In this document: piece after piece, positions 1 to 9,985 of the stretch
Position numbering within the stretch: position 1 is the first letter of the stretch
Layout of the letters: every line of letters starts with the position of its first letter
Source: Pedobacter yonginensis
Lineage (GTDB): Bacteria > Bacteroidota > Bacteroidia > Sphingobacteriales > Sphingobacteriaceae
NCBI RefSeq assembly: GCF_003173595.1
Contig: NZ_QGNZ01000002.1
Coordinates: forward strand, 434,001-498,000
Length of the DNA: 64,000 bases
Direction of reading: 5' to 3'
The notes under the pieces: generated by a model
The model's input: the letters and a program-made list of their open reading frames with translations, nothing else
What the model was told of the DNA's origin: nothing
Databases searched by the model: none
Translations under genes and position numbers: made by a program

Positions 1-542
1 GCTATGCCTTGGTACAGGAACTGGCAAATGCTTCTGTTACGCTTTTAAAAGGTAAACCTTACATTAAAAACCTGATCCCGATTAGAAGAACTGCAATTAT
101 TAGTATTGGTGTGCCTAGTGTTACCACTTTTCAGAAAGAAATTTCGAAGGGTTATTATAACTCGGTATATTATGTTTTGGATAAGGATGCCAGTGCTGCA
201 CAAATATCTAACGTAGCGAGAGAAATTGGCGCTTTTGATCAGGTAATTGTTGGCATCCATGATAGCAGAGCTAGACCAGCCAATAACATTCCATTAAACG
301 CTGGTATTAAAAATTTTATAAAGGAACTAAGTTCTAAAAACGCTGTTTTTGCCTTGTTCGCCAATCCATACAATTTAGCGGGCTTACCTGGCCTAGAAAA
401 TAGCAAAGGATTGGTTATAGCTTATCAAAAAGAAGATTACATGCAAATTTCTGCAGCGGCTGTAATTAACAACCGCCTAGTGCCCTCAGGCAAATTACCA
501 GTAAGCATTTTGCCAAATTATAAGTTTGGTGATGGCTTGTAA
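1..542 (+). CDS. Glycoside hydrolase family 3 protein, C-terminal part (5' end outside window)
   Basis: The reading frame is open from the left edge (first full codon at base 3) to a TAA at 540-542, so about 179 C-terminal residues are visible. The start (ELANASVTLLK) matches the entry of the GH3 C-terminal alpha/beta sandwich, and the end (LPVSILPNYKFGDGL) is the typical close of that domain. The catalytic TIM barrel lies outside. Many Bacteroidota relatives are beta-N-acetylglucosaminidases in which a beta-lactamase-like domain follows this point; here the gene stops directly after it. Substrate cannot be told from this fragment. An internal TTG at 9 is not a real start because homologous sequence continues upstream. 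Confidence 0.8.
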   Translation, partial: YALVQELANASVTLLKGKPYIKNLIPIRRTAIISIGVPSVTTFQKEISKGYYNSVYYVLDKDASAAQISNVAREIGAFDQVIVGIHDSRARPANNIPLNAGIKNFIKELSSKNAVFALFANPYNLAGLPGLENSKGLVIAYQKEDYMQISAAAVINNRLVPSGKLPVSILPNYKFGDGL

Positions 543-626
543 AATATTGCAATCATATAAAGGTTTTAGATAAAAACTTAAAACAAATTGGCTTTATAAA
601 TCATTATCTATTATAAATTAAATGTT

Positions 627-836
627 ATGATAGACCCAAAAGACGAAGACTACTCAAGCGATCCGAATGATGCTTTACGCAGAGAGGACGAAGTAAACGA
701 TATAAAAGAATTAAGTGGAGACGATACCAGCATTGAGCATGACAAAGACATGTTGGAGCAAGCCGATGAAGCATCAAGAGCATCATACGAACTTAATGTA
801 GATGATTTGGATCCTGAAGACGATTCAGAGGACTGA
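627..836 (+). CDS. Small acidic hypothetical protein
   Basis: This encodes 69 residues, very rich in Asp and Glu, with no signal peptide, membrane segment or cysteine. It looks disordered. I do not recognise the family. It starts at an ATG 84 bases after the GH3 gene and is followed at once by a strong bidirectional hairpin terminator, which supports a real transcription unit ending here. The composition (repeated D/E with scattered S) suits a soluble, possibly nucleic-acid-mimicking or stress-related small protein, but that is only inference. Confidence 0.6.
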   Translation: MIDPKDEDYSSDPNDALRREDEVNDIKELSGDDTSIEHDKDMLEQADEASRASYELNVDDLDPEDDSED

Positions 837-837
837 A

Positions 838-884
838 AAAAGCGCCGGAACTTAAAGAAAAATCTTAAAGTTTCGGCGCTTTAA
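838..884. terminator. Bidirectional intrinsic terminator
   Basis: The arms AAAGCGCCGGAACTT and AAGTTTCGGCGCTTT form a stem of about 15 pairs with one mismatch, with A-rich sequence on the left and T-rich on the right. It sits between the convergent small acidic protein gene and the thioredoxin-like gene, so it can end both. Confidence 0.85.
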
Positions 885-906
885 CTTTATAGAAGTTTAT
901 ACTTCT

Positions 907-1443
907 TTATTTCGCTTTTGCTTTATAAGTTTCAGGATTAACGGCTGTAACTGTCCAGCCTTTTAAGAATGATGTTATTTTTTTAACATCATGCCCAACT
1001 TTCTTTTTACCGTTTGCTGCAACTTCTTCTGTTTCTAAGTAAGAAGAATTTTCGATGTGTAGCACCTTTCCTTTTCCATCTAACACCAAAAATACCGGAA
1101 AACCAAATCGTTGAGGGTTACCCAAATCAGCCAAAACCGCTTCGTTTTTATTCTCTGGACTGTAATTAACCAATACCGTTTCGAAGTTATCGTTAATGTA
1201 TTTTTTCAAAGTTGCGGTACTATCCACCAAATTATGAAAGGCAATGCACCATGAACACCAATTGCCACCCACTTGCACGAGCACGTGCTTGTTTTCTTGA
1301 GCCGCTTTACTTACAGCAGCGTTAATATCGGCCTTTGCGTTGGCCTGAGGATTGTAAATGTGAACGACTTCTTTTTTTGCCTGACTAAAAGCAACACCCG
1401 AAATGAGTAGGGCTATTATAAATACTGATATTTTTTTCATCAT
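907..1443 (-). CDS. Secreted thioredoxin-like protein
   Basis: The 178-residue product begins with a cleavable signal peptide (MMKKISVFIIALLISGVAFSQA), so it acts outside the inner membrane. The thioredoxin fold follows, with the redox motif CSWC at residues 63-66 in the context GGNWCSWCIAFH. This matches thioredoxin-like proteins that reduce or isomerise disulfides, although the aromatic WC-x-x-C form with Ser-Trp between the cysteines differs from classical CGPC. A second start one codon in is possible. It is convergent with the gene on its left and divergent from tatD on its right. The substrate is unknown. Confidence 0.8.
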   Translation of the reverse strand: MMKKISVFIIALLISGVAFSQAKKEVVHIYNPQANAKADINAAVSKAAQENKHVLVQVGGNWCSWCIAFHNLVDSTATLKKYINDNFETVLVNYSPENKNEAVLADLGNPQRFGFPVFLVLDGKGKVLHIENSSYLETEEVAANGKKKVGHDVKKITSFLKGWTVTAVNPETYKAKAK

Positions 1444-1547
1444 TTTTAAGAATAATGAGGTAAAATTAATAAAGTCTACTAATTTTATAGATTATTAGCG
1501 AATTCTTTACAGAGCAAATACATTCACAAAAAGCCATCCCGCAGAAA

Positions 1548-2204
1548 ATGCTATATCTTGATATACATACTCATCAACCTTTACCTAAAAACGATGTACA
1601 AAGCATTTTGAGTTTATCCCTAACTGAAGATGATTTATATCCATTAGTTCAAACCAGAGCTGTTTCTGTAGGTTTGCATCCATGGTTTGCTAAATTGGAA
1701 AAGCTGGAAACGCAAATAGAAAATTTATACCAAAAAGCAAAACAGACCAACGTTAAAATGATTGGCGAATGTGGTTTAGATCGCTTAAGGGGCGAAAGTT
1801 TAGAAAATCAAATCATCATTTTAGAAAGGCAAATTGCTGTGGCAGAGGAATTAAACAAACCAATTATTTTACACTGCGTTAAATGTTTTGCTGAGCTCAT
1901 AGAAATTAAAGAGCGATTGAAGGTTAAAATACCGATGATTATACATGGATTTACCAAAAATGAAGAACTGGGCAAACAGCTTAAGGCCAAAGGCTTTCTT
2001 TTATCATTCGGAACGGCCATTTTACGTGAAGATTCAAGCGCAGCTAAATTGGTTAAGCATGATGATGACTTTTTCTTGGAAACCGATAATTCGGAAACAC
2101 CCATCCAAGAGATTTATAAAGCTGCAGCCAATTTAAAAAAATGTTCTGATGATGAACTTAAAGCACGTATTTTTGCCGACTGGAAGAAGCTTAATTTACT
2201 TTAA
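1548..2204 (+). CDS. TatD family metal-dependent hydrolase
   Basis: At 218 residues this is a little short for TatD DNases (about 260) but has the metal ligands in order: HxH at 7-9, Glu74 (GECGLD), His109 (ILHC), His133 (IIHGF) and Asp180 (LETDN). The family are TIM-barrel two-metal hydrolases acting as 3'-5' exonucleases or deoxyribonucleases; the exact substrate of this short bacteroidetal form is not known. It is followed after 43 bases by tcdA on the same strand and the two probably share a transcript. Confidence 0.85.
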   Translation: MLYLDIHTHQPLPKNDVQSILSLSLTEDDLYPLVQTRAVSVGLHPWFAKLEKLETQIENLYQKAKQTNVKMIGECGLDRLRGESLENQIIILERQIAVAEELNKPIILHCVKCFAELIEIKERLKVKIPMIIHGFTKNEELGKQLKAKGFLLSFGTAILREDSSAAKLVKHDDDFFLETDNSETPIQEIYKAAANLKKCSDDELKARIFADWKKLNLL

Positions 2205-2247
2205 ACATTGTAAATCTGCGTTTCCTGAATAAATAAACCAAAGCAAT

Positions 2248-3042
2248 ATGTTTGATGTTACCTGGCTTTCGCGCTCTGCCCTCCTACTTGGAAATGATGG
2301 AATAGAAAAACTACAATCGAAACACGTTTTAGTGATTGGCTTAGGTGGGGTGGGCTCTTTCGCCGCCGAATTTATTTGCCGCTCGGGTATTGGAGAAATG
2401 ACCATTGTTGATGGTGATGTTGTTGATCCGACCAACAGAAATAGGCAATTACCGGCTTTGGCCACCAACCATGGCGTGAGTAAGGCCGCCATTATGCAAG
2501 AGCGCTTGCTTGCTATAAATCCCGATTTAAAACTTCATGTCATCAACTCATTTCTCACTCCCGAAAAGTGCCGGGAAATTTTGGAAATGGAATTTGATTA
2601 TATTATGGATTGCATTGATAGCGTGATGCCGAAAATTACTCTGCTTTCTACTGCCCTACAAAAAAACATACCGATTGTAAGCGCTATGGGAGCTGGTGGT
2701 AAAATGGACCCCACAAAGTTGAGAATTACCATGCTTCCAGATACCTACCAATGCGTTTTTGCAAGTTATGTGCGCAAACGCTTAAACAAGCTCGCTAATG
2801 CTGGCAAAATCAAAGCGGTATTCTCAACCGAAGAAATGGATAAAAACGCTTTGATTATGACCGATGGAAGCAATTTTAAACGTTCGGCCTATGGTACGGT
2901 TTCCTATCTGCCAGCCGCTTTTGGTGGCGCATGCGCATCAGTGGTAATTAGAGATCTACTCGGCTTACCAATAGAAATGGCCGAACGCCCACTAAGAATC
3001 AGTCATAAAAATTTGGCCAAGAAGAAAAAGAAAAGCCTTTAG
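2248..3042 (+). CDS. tcdA: tRNA threonylcarbamoyladenosine dehydratase (ThiF/E1-like)
   Basis: TcdA uses ATP to dehydrate t6A37 of tRNA to its cyclic form. The 264-residue length fits the family. The Rossmann glycine motif lies at 29-36 (VIGLGGVG), with the acidic nucleotide-binding residues in VDGDVVDPTNRNRQ. Later blocks MDCIDSV, SAMGAGGKMDPTK and the C-terminal PAAFGGACASVVIRDLLG match E. coli TcdA. It ends with a basic tail (KKKKKSL). MoeB and ThiF share the fold but lack this C-terminal region. It is probably cotranscribed with the tatD-like gene. Confidence 0.9.
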   Translation: MFDVTWLSRSALLLGNDGIEKLQSKHVLVIGLGGVGSFAAEFICRSGIGEMTIVDGDVVDPTNRNRQLPALATNHGVSKAAIMQERLLAINPDLKLHVINSFLTPEKCREILEMEFDYIMDCIDSVMPKITLLSTALQKNIPIVSAMGAGGKMDPTKLRITMLPDTYQCVFASYVRKRLNKLANAGKIKAVFSTEEMDKNALIMTDGSNFKRSAYGTVSYLPAAFGGACASVVIRDLLGLPIEMAERPLRISHKNLAKKKKKSL

Positions 3043-3141
3043 GATTTCAACCCCCGAAGATTAAGACTGAATTATTGACAACATGATTATGTGAAGATTT
3101 TAAATTGTTGTAAGTTTAAAATTCCGAAACGAAATCATTTT

Positions 3142-6100
3142 ATGCCCCTACCCGTAAAAATTCTTCAAGCTTCTGCCGGTTCTGGTAAAACATTCAGTTT
3201 AACTGCACATTACCTTACCCTGCTATTTTCTGGTGACAATAAATACCGTGAAATATTAGCGGTAACTTTTACCAATAAGGCTACCGAGGAAATGAAAACC
3301 AGAATTTTAGAAGTTTTACTCGGTTTTGCAAAGGGCGATGAATCTAGAAAAATTGAAGATTACCGAGTTTTGGTTTTGGCTAGCCACCCAGATTTGAATG
3401 GCGAAACGCTGAAGTTAAAGGCCGACAAAATTTATCGCAAAATTTTGCACGATTATAGTCGTTTCTCGGTTAGTACAATTGATGGTTTTGTACAAAAGGT
3501 AATTCGTGGCTTTGCTTTCGAACTTGGTTTAGAAAGTGGCTACAGTTTGGAGATGAATACCGAAAAAGTAAAAAAGGAACTCACTACAAAACTTGAAAAA
3601 TTACTCGACGAAAAAGATAACCTATTACAATGGGTAATAGAACTTGCATTAGATAGAATCAGCAATAACAAATCTTGGAATTATAATGCAGAACTTTTAA
3701 AACTTGTAGGCGAAGTTTTTAAAGATAAATTTTCATCATTTGAATTGGCCGTTAACAGTTTCGGAACGGAAAACACCGACATCGTTTTTAAAAAATACAT
3801 CGATTTCTCTAAGAATTTAGTCAAGGATTTTGAAACAAATATTGCCGACTTAGCATTAGAATTGCAGCAGGTTTTTGAACTCTCAGCTGAAGATTTAGAT
3901 GCACTTAATAAAGTAAAAACAGGTCAGCTTTATCAATTACAAAGAATAATTGATGGAGATTACAAGGGAATGCCCTCACTTGAAAAATTGGTCGATAATC
4001 CTGACGCCTGGTTTAAAAAAGGCAAAAACAACGGATTATTTGATGAGCTGAACCCCTTTATCCAAAAACTTACAACAGCTTATAATACAGGCATTGGCGA
4101 TTATACCTTAGCCAAAGAATTTATCAAGAACGGCTATTTTTTACGCCTGATGCAAGAAATAGCGGTTTTGCTAAGTCAGTATCGCGAAGAAAACGAAACC
4201 CTGCTTATTAGCGATGCTCAAAGGTTATTAAACGGAATTGCCCAAGATGCGGGTGAAAATCCTTCCTTTATTTGGGAGAAAATGGGCAATAGATACCGTA
4301 ACTTTCTTTTCGACGAATTTCAAGATACTTCTGGCAACCAATGGGACAGCTTTTTTCCCTTGGTAGAAAATGCCGTATCTACACACAACCGCAAACTGCA
4401 CGATCATTTAATTGTGGGCGATGCAAAACAATCGATATACCGATGGCGCGATGGCGATTATAAATTGCTGCACCAAAAGGCAAAAGCCAATTTAGGCGAA
4501 CATAATGTTTTCGAAGATAAACTGCTGGAAAATTATCGAAGTACAGAAGAAATCATCAACTTCAACAATCAGCTTTACCAAAAATTGGCAGTGCTCTTAC
4601 AAGAGAAAATTAACAATGAAATTCCAGCTGATGACGATTTGTTAAGCGATTTTTGGCATGATCCGGAGAATCAGTATGATAGCATCATCACCAACATTTA
4701 CAAAGGCGTTGAGCAAAATACGCATCCAAAAACAACCAAAGGGGGGATCATCAAAATTAAAAAAATTGATTTTGAAAAGTCCAAAACCAACGGCGATGGA
4801 CTGGTTGAAACCCTAGTTACCGATACAGAACCCGAAAATAAAAAGGAAGCTTTACTGGCAGAAATGCTACAGGAGATAAAACTTTTATTAAATGAAAAGG
4901 GCTATCAACAAAGGGAAATAGGTATTTTGGTGAGAACAAACGCCGAAGCTACTGATGTGGTTAACGCCTTGATGGAGGCTGGCTTGGATGTAATATCTGG
5001 CGAAGCCTTAAAAATTGCGAGCAGTACAGCCATAAAGCTCATTATTAACTTGTTAAAGTTGTTAATTGTAAGTCCCGCAAATTCTGCTTTGTATAAGGCA
5101 AATTGTATTGCTTTATACGCACAGCTTCACCAAAAACCTATTAACGGCGATCATTATTTCGATCTCAAAGAGGTATCAATGGAAAATCTGCAACATGTTT
5201 TACCCGCAGATTTTTGTTTAAACTATAAAACTTGGATGGCACTGCCCGTTTCAGAGCTGATAGAAAAAATCATTACCGCTTTTGAGTTGGATACCTATCA
5301 TAAAAACGGCATCAATCCATTTCTACCTTACCTTTTAGCCTTTAGAGATTTAACAAACAAAGCCTCTCGACAGGGAGAAAAAGGCATTTCCTCTTTTCTG
5401 GATTGGTGGGAAGAGGAAGGACACAACAAGAATTTGCCCTCACCCGAAACAGCAAATGCCATTCAGGTAATGACCATCCACAAGTCAAAAGGATTGGCTT
5501 TCAGGGCTGTTTTCATTCCATTTTGCGATTGGCAATTAGCCGGCAGGCCAAACAACGCCTTTTGGGTACCGATGGAAGGAACCCCTTATACCGATTTGCA
5601 AAGTGTACCACTTCAATTTACAAGAGCTTTAATAGGCTCTAGCGTGGCGAAATATTATCTCGAAGAACTCTTGATGAATTACATGGATGCCTTAAACAGC
5701 CTTTATGTAGCCACAACAAGGGCCAAAGATTACATTTACATCTCTTTTGTAGGTAAGAAAAAACCATCGCTAAGCCATATTGGCGACGCCGTGTTTAGTG
5801 CTTACTCAGAAGCGTTTGAACAGACTGATGAGATTCAAATCGGCACCTTTTCTATTAAGGGCGATGGAATAGAAGCTATAAAAGCCTTAAATTTAACTAA
5901 TTACCCAACTACAAATAGATTGGAAGATGTTTACGAAGAAAGCGAAAGCCGCCCACAACGTTATATAGATAACATTACAAAATCTGGTAAAAAAGGAAGC
6001 AATCTTCACTTAATTTTAGCTGAAGTAAATAAGGTTGATGAGATTGTAGATGTGGTTGATCGTTTCCTCCTCGAGGGACTGATCACAGAAGATGAAAAAG

Positions 6101-6405
6101 ACGATTATGTGCAACGCGCAACAGCTGTGTTAGCCCATCCCGAATTGAGTAAATTGCTCAGTCAAAACGCCAATCAAATTAACGAAAAATCCATTATTGG
6201 TATCGATGGAAAAACTTATCGCCCTGATAAATTGGTGTTAAACGGACAAGAGGTTTCCATTATCGATTATAAATTTACGGCTGAAGAAAGCCAAAGCCAC
6301 GTGGTACAAATTAACCATTATAAAAGCTTAATCGAAGCCATGGGTTACCAAGATGTAAAACCGTACCTATTTTATGCCACATTGGGAAAACTAAAATCTG
6401 TTTAA
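3142..6405 (+). CDS. UvrD-type helicase with C-terminal RecB nuclease (AddA-like)
   Basis: This 1087-residue protein is the motor/nuclease subunit of an AddAB/RexAB-like double-strand break resection complex. From the ATG at 3142 I see Walker A ASAGSGKT (10-17), Walker B DEFQDTS (about 391), QSIYRWRDG (about 429), IHKSKGLAF (about 778) and ATTRAKD (about 857). A PD-(D/E)XK nuclease ends the protein, with YRPDKL and IIDYK near 1040. A GTG at 3091 would add 17 residues, but the ATG places Walker A at the usual distance from the N terminus. The partner gene follows after six bases, so the pair is cotranscribed and likely co-translated. Confidence 0.9.
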   Translation: MPLPVKILQASAGSGKTFSLTAHYLTLLFSGDNKYREILAVTFTNKATEEMKTRILEVLLGFAKGDESRKIEDYRVLVLASHPDLNGETLKLKADKIYRKILHDYSRFSVSTIDGFVQKVIRGFAFELGLESGYSLEMNTEKVKKELTTKLEKLLDEKDNLLQWVIELALDRISNNKSWNYNAELLKLVGEVFKDKFSSFELAVNSFGTENTDIVFKKYIDFSKNLVKDFETNIADLALELQQVFELSAEDLDALNKVKTGQLYQLQRIIDGDYKGMPSLEKLVDNPDAWFKKGKNNGLFDELNPFIQKLTTAYNTGIGDYTLAKEFIKNGYFLRLMQEIAVLLSQYREENETLLISDAQRLLNGIAQDAGENPSFIWEKMGNRYRNFLFDEFQDTSGNQWDSFFPLVENAVSTHNRKLHDHLIVGDAKQSIYRWRDGDYKLLHQKAKANLGEHNVFEDKLLENYRSTEEIINFNNQLYQKLAVLLQEKINNEIPADDDLLSDFWHDPENQYDSIITNIYKGVEQNTHPKTTKGGIIKIKKIDFEKSKTNGDGLVETLVTDTEPENKKEALLAEMLQEIKLLLNEKGYQQREIGILVRTNAEATDVVNALMEAGLDVISGEALKIASSTAIKLIINLLKLLIVSPANSALYKANCIALYAQLHQKPINGDHYFDLKEVSMENLQHVLPADFCLNYKTWMALPVSELIEKIITAFELDTYHKNGINPFLPYLLAFRDLTNKASRQGEKGISSFLDWWEEEGHNKNLPSPETANAIQVMTIHKSKGLAFRAVFIPFCDWQLAGRPNNAFWVPMEGTPYTDLQSVPLQFTRALIGSSVAKYYLEELLMNYMDALNSLYVATTRAKDYIYISFVGKKKPSLSHIGDAVFSAYSEAFEQTDEIQIGTFSIKGDGIEAIKALNLTNYPTTNRLEDVYEESESRPQRYIDNITKSGKKGSNLHLILAEVNKVDEIVDVVDRFLLEGLITEDEKDDYVQRATAVLAHPELSKLLSQNANQINEKSIIGIDGKTYRPDKLVLNGQEVSIIDYKFTAEESQSHVVQINHYKSLIEAMGYQDVKPYLFYATLGKLKSV

Positions 6406-6411
6406 GAAGAT

Positions 6412-9333
6412 ATGAAAGCCTTTTTACAAGAAGTTGCCGAAGATTTAGTTGCCAAGTTTGGGCAAAGTTTGCAAGATTGCGCCATTGTTTTTAACAACAA
6501 ACGCCCAACGGCCTATTTACAAAAGCACCTTGCCGATATTTATAAAAAACCCTTCTGGAGCCCGGCTTTTTTTACCGTTTCAGAGTTTTTTGCAGAATCC
6601 ACACACTTAAAAATAGCCGATCATTACACGCAATTTTTTACCCTTTACGATTGCTACATACAACTGCTTAAACAAGAGGGCATGGAAAAATTTCCATCCA
6701 TTGCAAAGTTCCATAACATTGCCAAAATCATTTTGGGTGATTTTAGTCAGATAGACAATGATTTGGTAGATGCCAACAAACTCTTTACCGAACTCGAAGA
6801 TATTGCCCTGATTAACCAACAGTTTGATTTTTTAACCGCCGAACAGAAAAATTTCCTGGCGCAGTTTTGGCAATCTTACTCAGAAGGGAAGTTTAAAAAA
6901 CAGCAAGAACTGTTCATCAAAATGTGGCATCGAATGCCCTTGCTTTACCATGAATTTCATCAGCAATTAAAAGCGAAAGATTTAATTACCATGGCGAGGT
7001 TGTATAAAAACATTGCCGAAAACACAAATGAAATTGATTTCACCGCTAAATATGAGGGTAAAAAACTTATTTTCATTGGGTTTAATGCGCTAAGCAAAGC
7101 AGAGGCTAAAGCATTTAAACGCTGGCAGGAAGAAGATAAAGCCATATTCTATTTCGATACAGATAGCTATTATCTGGAAGATGAAATGCAAGAAGCGGGT
7201 TTGTTTTTGAGGAGAAATTTACAGCAAATTGGCTTGGTTAATCAATTATCAAACGATTCTAGCTCGATCAAATCGGCGCCACGCCAAGTAAGTGTATTCA
7301 AAGTGCAAGGGCAAACAGCACAGGCAAAAATTGTAAACGAATTACTGACCCAAGAAAAAGAACAAATTCTTAACAATCAACCCATTACATCTACAGCTAT
7401 TATTTTAGCAGATGAGAGTCTGCTCATTCCCTTGATGCAAACCATCCCATCAACGGTAGAAGACAAAACGATAGATGTAAACATTACGATGGGATTTGGT
7501 TTAGCCAACTCATCATTATATGGCCTTGTTGATTTATGGTTAACCGTTCAATCTGAACTGAACGCAAAAAAAACGGTGAGGTATCAAACCGCCGAAGCCT
7601 TTTTATCGCATCCCTTAACCGGAATTAGCGAAATTATGCGCCCTAAAATAATAGATGCCTTAATTAGAGAACAATTAATTGAAATACCATATCAACGCCT
7701 AACCAGACAGGGTGGCCTATTGGCTAAGTTTTTCGAACCAGTAAATTCTACAACTCAAGCCGTTGTCACTTTAAATGAACTGCTGGATTACGTTCTGCAT
7801 CGCGAGCTGGCAAATAAATCGCTCAAAAGAATCGATGCCGAATTATTCGGTAAAACCATTCAAGAGCTTAACCGCTTGCAAGATACACTGCAACATCACA
7901 TCGATAAATACAATAAAGAAATCGAGCTCAGTTTCGTATTTTCTTTAATTCAAAAATCTTTGGCAGAAGTTGCCGTACCCCTAGAGGGCGATCCACTCAG
8001 TGGCATTCAGATTATGGGTTTGCTAGAGAGCCGAAACCTAAATTTCGATCGGGTAGTTATTTTGGGTTTAAATGAAGGCATTGTTCCGCAGGCCACAACC
8101 GCAACAACCTTTATACCAGATAGTTTACGGCGTGTTTATGGCTTGCCTGTGCTCGAAAATCAAGATGCCATTTCTGCCTATATGTTTTATCGCCTAATTC
8201 AAAGGGCACAAAAGCTAAACTTTGTGTATAACAGCTTAACCGATGAAAGCAATAGCGGCGAACCCTCTCGGTTTATTAAGCAATTGGAATACGAAAGTGG
8301 CTTTACTTTTAGCCATCAAGAGCTTCAACTCGCCGTTAAAACCGAACTCAAAAGAGAAGAAATCGTTGTCAAATCTGAAAAGGTTAAAGCGGTTTTGAAT
8401 AAATATCTATCCGGGCAAAAGTATCTTTCTGCTTCAGCATTAACCACCTACATCTCTAACCCAATTGATTTCTTTTACAAATACATTGCAGGCATAGAAG
8501 AACCAAAGGAAGTAGAAGAAACTGTAGAAGCCAATAAGGTTGGCTTAATACTGCATTATGCCATGGAGCAGTTTTATGAGCAGTTGCGCCTAGAATCGCC
8601 AGAAATTACGGCAGAAAGAATTCAAGAAAAAAGAAAAGATATTACCAGTTTAATTTTAGAAGGTTTTGCAGATTGTATGTATGCCGATAAAAAAGCACAT
8701 AATGAAATCCGCATGGCTCAGGTAAAACAAATGGCCGAAACACTCAAATTAAACGGAATGGAGAAAATTGTTTTCGCCATTGTGAATGAGTACATCAACA
8801 TTATTTTAAAGCAAGATACTCAAGATGCACCCTTCACCTTAATCGGATTAGAGCAAAAAGGCAATATTGGCTTCCAGTTTGAGGCCAACGGCGTACAGCA
8901 ACAGGTTAAACTGTACGGCATTATAGATCGCGTTGATTTAAAAAATGGCATATACAGAATTGTAGATTACAAAACTGGTAGCGATAAACTCAAATATTCA
9001 TCTATAGAAGAATGTTTTGATACCGATTGTGGTAACATCAACAAAGCGCTTATCCAAACCCTTTTTTATACCCATGTTTACGAGCAAATTTCTAAAAACG
9101 AAAACGTAGAGCCCAATCTTTATGTGGTTAAAAACATGCGGAAAGAGGGCATCCATTTCACCGGAAAAGGAGGCATCCTTAAAAGCGAATTTTTGGCTGC
9201 TGAAAAGCAATTGTTTTTAAATGCCCTCCGCGAAAAACTGAAAGAATTATTCGACTTTAACACTCCTTTTAGGGCAAGTCAAAATTCGGGCAACTACGTG
9301 TATTCCATATACACCACGCTATTTGGACGGTAG
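6412..9333 (+). CDS. PD-(D/E)XK nuclease / inactive-helicase subunit (AddB-like)
   Basis: The 973-residue protein is the second subunit of the AddAB-like complex. The N-terminal half is a degenerate helicase fold without Walker A. QIMGLLESRNLNFDRVVILGLNEG (about 530-555) is typical of AddB. The C-terminal nuclease has LILHYAMEQFYE and the catalytic DRVDLKNG..IVDYKTG near 835-855. The positions where Gram-positive AddB carries Fe-S cysteines are changed: YISNPIDFFY near 680 in place of a YxxCPxxFFY-type motif, and a C-terminal SGNYVYSIYTTLFGR without cysteine. The complex therefore probably lacks the Fe-S cluster. It starts six bases after the addA-like gene. Confidence 0.88.
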   Translation: MKAFLQEVAEDLVAKFGQSLQDCAIVFNNKRPTAYLQKHLADIYKKPFWSPAFFTVSEFFAESTHLKIADHYTQFFTLYDCYIQLLKQEGMEKFPSIAKFHNIAKIILGDFSQIDNDLVDANKLFTELEDIALINQQFDFLTAEQKNFLAQFWQSYSEGKFKKQQELFIKMWHRMPLLYHEFHQQLKAKDLITMARLYKNIAENTNEIDFTAKYEGKKLIFIGFNALSKAEAKAFKRWQEEDKAIFYFDTDSYYLEDEMQEAGLFLRRNLQQIGLVNQLSNDSSSIKSAPRQVSVFKVQGQTAQAKIVNELLTQEKEQILNNQPITSTAIILADESLLIPLMQTIPSTVEDKTIDVNITMGFGLANSSLYGLVDLWLTVQSELNAKKTVRYQTAEAFLSHPLTGISEIMRPKIIDALIREQLIEIPYQRLTRQGGLLAKFFEPVNSTTQAVVTLNELLDYVLHRELANKSLKRIDAELFGKTIQELNRLQDTLQHHIDKYNKEIELSFVFSLIQKSLAEVAVPLEGDPLSGIQIMGLLESRNLNFDRVVILGLNEGIVPQATTATTFIPDSLRRVYGLPVLENQDAISAYMFYRLIQRAQKLNFVYNSLTDESNSGEPSRFIKQLEYESGFTFSHQELQLAVKTELKREEIVVKSEKVKAVLNKYLSGQKYLSASALTTYISNPIDFFYKYIAGIEEPKEVEETVEANKVGLILHYAMEQFYEQLRLESPEITAERIQEKRKDITSLILEGFADCMYADKKAHNEIRMAQVKQMAETLKLNGMEKIVFAIVNEYINIILKQDTQDAPFTLIGLEQKGNIGFQFEANGVQQQVKLYGIIDRVDLKNGIYRIVDYKTGSDKLKYSSIEECFDTDCGNINKALIQTLFYTHVYEQISKNENVEPNLYVVKNMRKEGIHFTGKGGILKSEFLAAEKQLFLNALREKLKELFDFNTPFRASQNSGNYVYSIYTTLFGR

Positions 9334-9396
9334 ATGTGACGTTTTTATAGATATGGTGACCTTTTGCTTTTTACGTTTAATCTATTAAATTTAGAA

Positions 9397-9954
9397 ATGT
9401 TAAGTCTTAACTTCAGCAAGTTCCCAATTCTTTACACCGAGCGCCTAATTCTCCGAGAGCATGTACTTTCTGATGCAGAGACTTTATATGCCATGCGCAC
9501 GAATGAAACCGTAATGAAATATATTGATCGGGAACGGCCAAAAGATTTATTGGAGATTAAAACATTTATCACCACTTTTAATGATGGTTTCGAAAACGGC
9601 GACAACCTAGCTTGGGTTATCGCAGCAAAAGAAAAACCCGAAAAAATGATTGGCTCAATTGGCTATTGGAGAACAGATTACGCCAACCATAGAGCCGAAA
9701 TTGGCTATATGCTACATCCCGATTATTGGCGAAAAGGCATCATTTCAGAAGCCCTAAAAAGAACAATTGATTTTGGTTTCATCGACATGAACCTGCATAG
9801 CATCAAAGCAAACATCAATGTAGAAAATAATGCATCAAGGCAAATACTCCTAAAACACGGCTTTGTTAAAGAAGCCCATTTTAAACAGGATTATTACTTC
9901 AGAGGCCAATTTTTAGATAGCGAAATCTATGGACTCCTAAATCCAAATCATTAA
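9397..9954 (+). CDS. GNAT family N-acetyltransferase (RimJ/RimL-like)
   Basis: About 185 residues from the ATG at 9397. The opening FPILYTERLILRE is the usual start of RimJ/RimL-type acetyltransferases, followed by the acetyl-CoA region IGYMLHPDYWRKGIISEALKRTIDFGF and NVENNASRQILLKHGFVKE. These enzymes acetylate N-terminal or small-molecule amines using acetyl-CoA; the acceptor is unknown here. A TTG at 9364 would add 11 residues not normally present in the family. It is followed after 31 bases by a VOC protein gene. Confidence 0.85.
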   Translation: MLSLNFSKFPILYTERLILREHVLSDAETLYAMRTNETVMKYIDRERPKDLLEIKTFITTFNDGFENGDNLAWVIAAKEKPEKMIGSIGYWRTDYANHRAEIGYMLHPDYWRKGIISEALKRTIDFGFIDMNLHSIKANINVENNASRQILLKHGFVKEAHFKQDYYFRGQFLDSEIYGLLNPNH

Positions 9955-9985
9955 ATTCACACTACAATTTTATTTAAAACCAAAA

